A DNA stretch of 50,241 bases from Bacteroidota bacterium (GTDB taxonomy: Bacteria; Bacteroidota; Bacteroidia; UKL13-3): the NCBI GenBank assembly GCA_947492885.1, contig CANLPK010000012.1, positions 1-50,241 of the forward strand. Reading direction: 5' to 3'. Within the stretch, counting starts at the first letter, position 1. Every line of letters begins with the position of its first letter. The notes under the pieces were generated by a model. That model did not search any database and was not told the origin of the DNA. It saw only the letters and a list, made by a program, of their open reading frames with translations. The position numbers were made by a program, and so were the translations under genes. Of this stretch, positions 48,397 through 50,241 are shown piece by piece.

Positions 48397-50241
48397 CTAC
48401 TCCACGCTCACCCTTGCCATCGTCACCTTCCCATTACATTCAACACTCACGAAATAAATTCCTGAAGCGGGTTGGTTCAATTCAATATTAACGATTGAAT
48501 CGGCAGTGCTTTGGTTGCTTGTTACTTCATAAACCTGCATTCCCAAAGCATTGTACACAGTGATATGAATATCTCTTTGAATATCATTTCCAAGATTCAC
48601 ATTAAACTTACCTTGACTTGGATTGGGATAAACTGTAGGCTGCTTGCCATTCGATAAATCATCAAGACCAGTATTGGCACAAGTATTAATGGATAGATTG
48701 GTAGTGTTTTGAAATAGTGGAAGTCCGGAAGCAGCATTACGTAAGCGGATACGGTAATTATTGCCATAGGTTGTTCCTTGTGGAATCGCAGTTGCAATGG
48801 GGCTATTTACACTATAACCAATGGTAAGTGGAGCATCAAAGCTTCCTGAAACATCGGATAGCTCAGCGATGAAAGGCCCTGTTACATCACCTACGGTATG
48901 AAAAGGAATACTCACATTGTATGATGTGCTTGAACAAAACGGACTACCATTAATTTGATCGGTAATGATTGCATAGCATGTATTTATTTCTAAATCGCTT
49001 CCATTATCTGAGCCAATCATGTAAGGCGAATTACTCATCACGCGAATGCGGTACCCTGTGCCTTTCGTTGTTGCAGTTAGGATGGTGGCAGTAATTGGAC
49101 TACTGGTAGCTGAACCTATAATAGTTGGGGTAGTAAACGAGCCATTTTCATCAGATAACTGCGCATAAAAATTACCAGTATAATTTCCAATGAAACTAAA
49201 TGGAACATACACAGTATATGAGGTATTCTGGCAGAATGGTGAGCCTTGAATAGTACCTGTGGTGATTGAATTTTGGATGCACGTATTGATGGATAGATTC
49301 ACACCGTTATCGGCCCCAACGATAGCTGGGCTACTATTTTTAACGCGTATTCTATACTTGGTTCCTATAGGTGTATTCGATGGAATGTTCACGCTGATTG
49401 GGCTGGTGGTGCTAATTCCAATGGATACAGGTGCTGCAAAACTTCCTAATGAATCGGAGAGCTCGGCGGTATAATAGCCATTGAAACTTCCTAGAGATAC
49501 AAAGGGTACCGAAGTGGCAAAGCTAGTATTGCTGCAAAACGGACTGCCTGCAATACTTCCAGTTGCGATAGTATTGTTATTGCAATTATGAATGGTTACA
49601 TCACTCGATGATGGGGTGCATGGTGGATTGCTGATTGTCCAACGAAAAACAATATCTCCATTTCCCAAACTAGTTACACTAGTGTTTGGATTCGTTGGCG
49701 AGGAGATGCTACCAGTACCACTTACTAACGACCATAAGCCAGTGCCAGTAGTAGGTGAGTTGCCTGATAAGGTAGTTGTTGTAGCGCAAATTGTTTGTGG
49801 TGCACCAGCATTTGCGGTAGTGATCGTTCCTGAGAAACTAATCATTACTGTATCGCTCGATACTCCACAACTGCCGCTTGAAATTTTCCAGATAAATTGA
49901 TTGGCACCGATGCCTAATCCAGTAACGGAGCTTGTTGGTGATGATGGATTGTTGATGGTTCCAGTACCAATTAATAATGTCCAGCTACCAGTTCCCGATG
50001 CTGGGGTATTACCATTTAATGTTGTTGTATTCGTGCACAACACTTGATCAGTTCCAGCATTGGCAGTAGTTGGCGATGATAAAACAGATATTACAACAGT
50101 ATCAATCGACGGTGAGCAAGGTGGATTGGAGATTGTCCAAAGTAAAATATTTTGTCCCCAACCCAAACCAGAAATAGTGGTAATTGGGCTCAATGCATTA
50201 GTGAATGTGCAGCTGCCGCTTACTTTCGACCACATTCCAGT
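48397..50241 (-). CDS. secreted repeat protein with T9SS C-terminal sorting domain (N-terminal part outside window)
   Basis: C-terminal TVYPNPSQGKFNVNLGNDIQRDIHITVYNALGMQVYEV...GIYFVSVECNGKVTMARVSVE; repeated TANAGxxQxLCxxTTTLxGNxPxxGTGxWxLxxGTGxIxxPxxPxxxVTxLGxG units; frame open to the window end. Confidence 0.93.
   Translation of the reverse strand, partial: TGMWSKVSGSCTFTNALSPITTISGLGWGQNILLWTISNPPCSPSIDTVVISVLSSPTTANAGTDQVLCTNTTTLNGNTPASGTGSWTLLIGTGTINNPSSPTSSVTGLGIGANQFIWKISSGSCGVSSDTVMISFSGTITTANAGAPQTICATTTTLSGNSPTTGTGLWSLVSGTGSISSPTNPNTSVTSLGNGDIVFRWTISNPPCTPSSSDVTIHNCNNNTIATGSIAGSPFCSNTSFATSVPFVSLGSFNGYYTAELSDSLGSFAAPVSIGISTTSPISVNIPSNTPIGTKYRIRVKNSSPAIVGADNGVNLSINTCIQNSITTGTIQGSPFCQNTSYTVYVPFSFIGNYTGNFYAQLSDENGSFTTPTIIGSATSSPITATILTATTKGTGYRIRVMSNSPYMIGSDNGSDLEINTCYAIITDQINGSPFCSSTSYNVSIPFHTVGDVTGPFIAELSDVSGSFDAPLTIGYSVNSPIATAIPQGTTYGNNYRIRLRNAASGLPLFQNTTNLSINTCANTGLDDLSNGKQPTVYPNPSQGKFNVNLGNDIQRDIHITVYNALGMQVYEVTSNQSTADSIVNIELNQPASGIYFVSVECNGKVTMARVSVE

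Overview
The window is chromosomal Bacteroidota-type DNA with mostly ordinary housekeeping and accessory genes. These include a 5'-truncated dapD, a DPP-IV-like S9 peptidase, OsmC, phosphoglucomutase, lspA, crcB, an ABC ATPase/FtsX pair, a PLP decarboxylase, NfeD, O-antigen ligase, a Smr protein, HI0933 flavoprotein, OmpH, HddA-like kinase, FKBP and tex. There are also large secreted proteins with T9SS-type C-termini and a 1604-aa secreted TPR-CHAT protein. No rRNA, tRNA, CRISPR, transposase, phage or recognisable defence operon was found. The most unusual signal is in the non-coding DNA: (i) two phase-locked degenerate heptanucleotide arrays (30364-30447, read on the - strand, and 47861-47972, read on the + strand) that share heptamers and keep 'GT' at positions 5-6 of every unit; (ii) a composite repeat region at 20397-21089 made of two ~125-bp MITE-like elements flanking a 117-bp-period tandem of hairpin-headed units with inverted counterparts, plus a reverse-oriented partial copy at 29934-29982; (iii) a separate ~152-bp element with 26-bp terminal inverted repeats at 48075-48226. 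Coding oddities include an FMN-reductase-like protein that appears to have lost its central region, an N-terminally truncated DinB-like gene that breaks at the edge of a heptamer array, and a HYR domain that seems to be split by a ~200-aa insert. All family assignments come from reading motifs in the translations; no database search was run.
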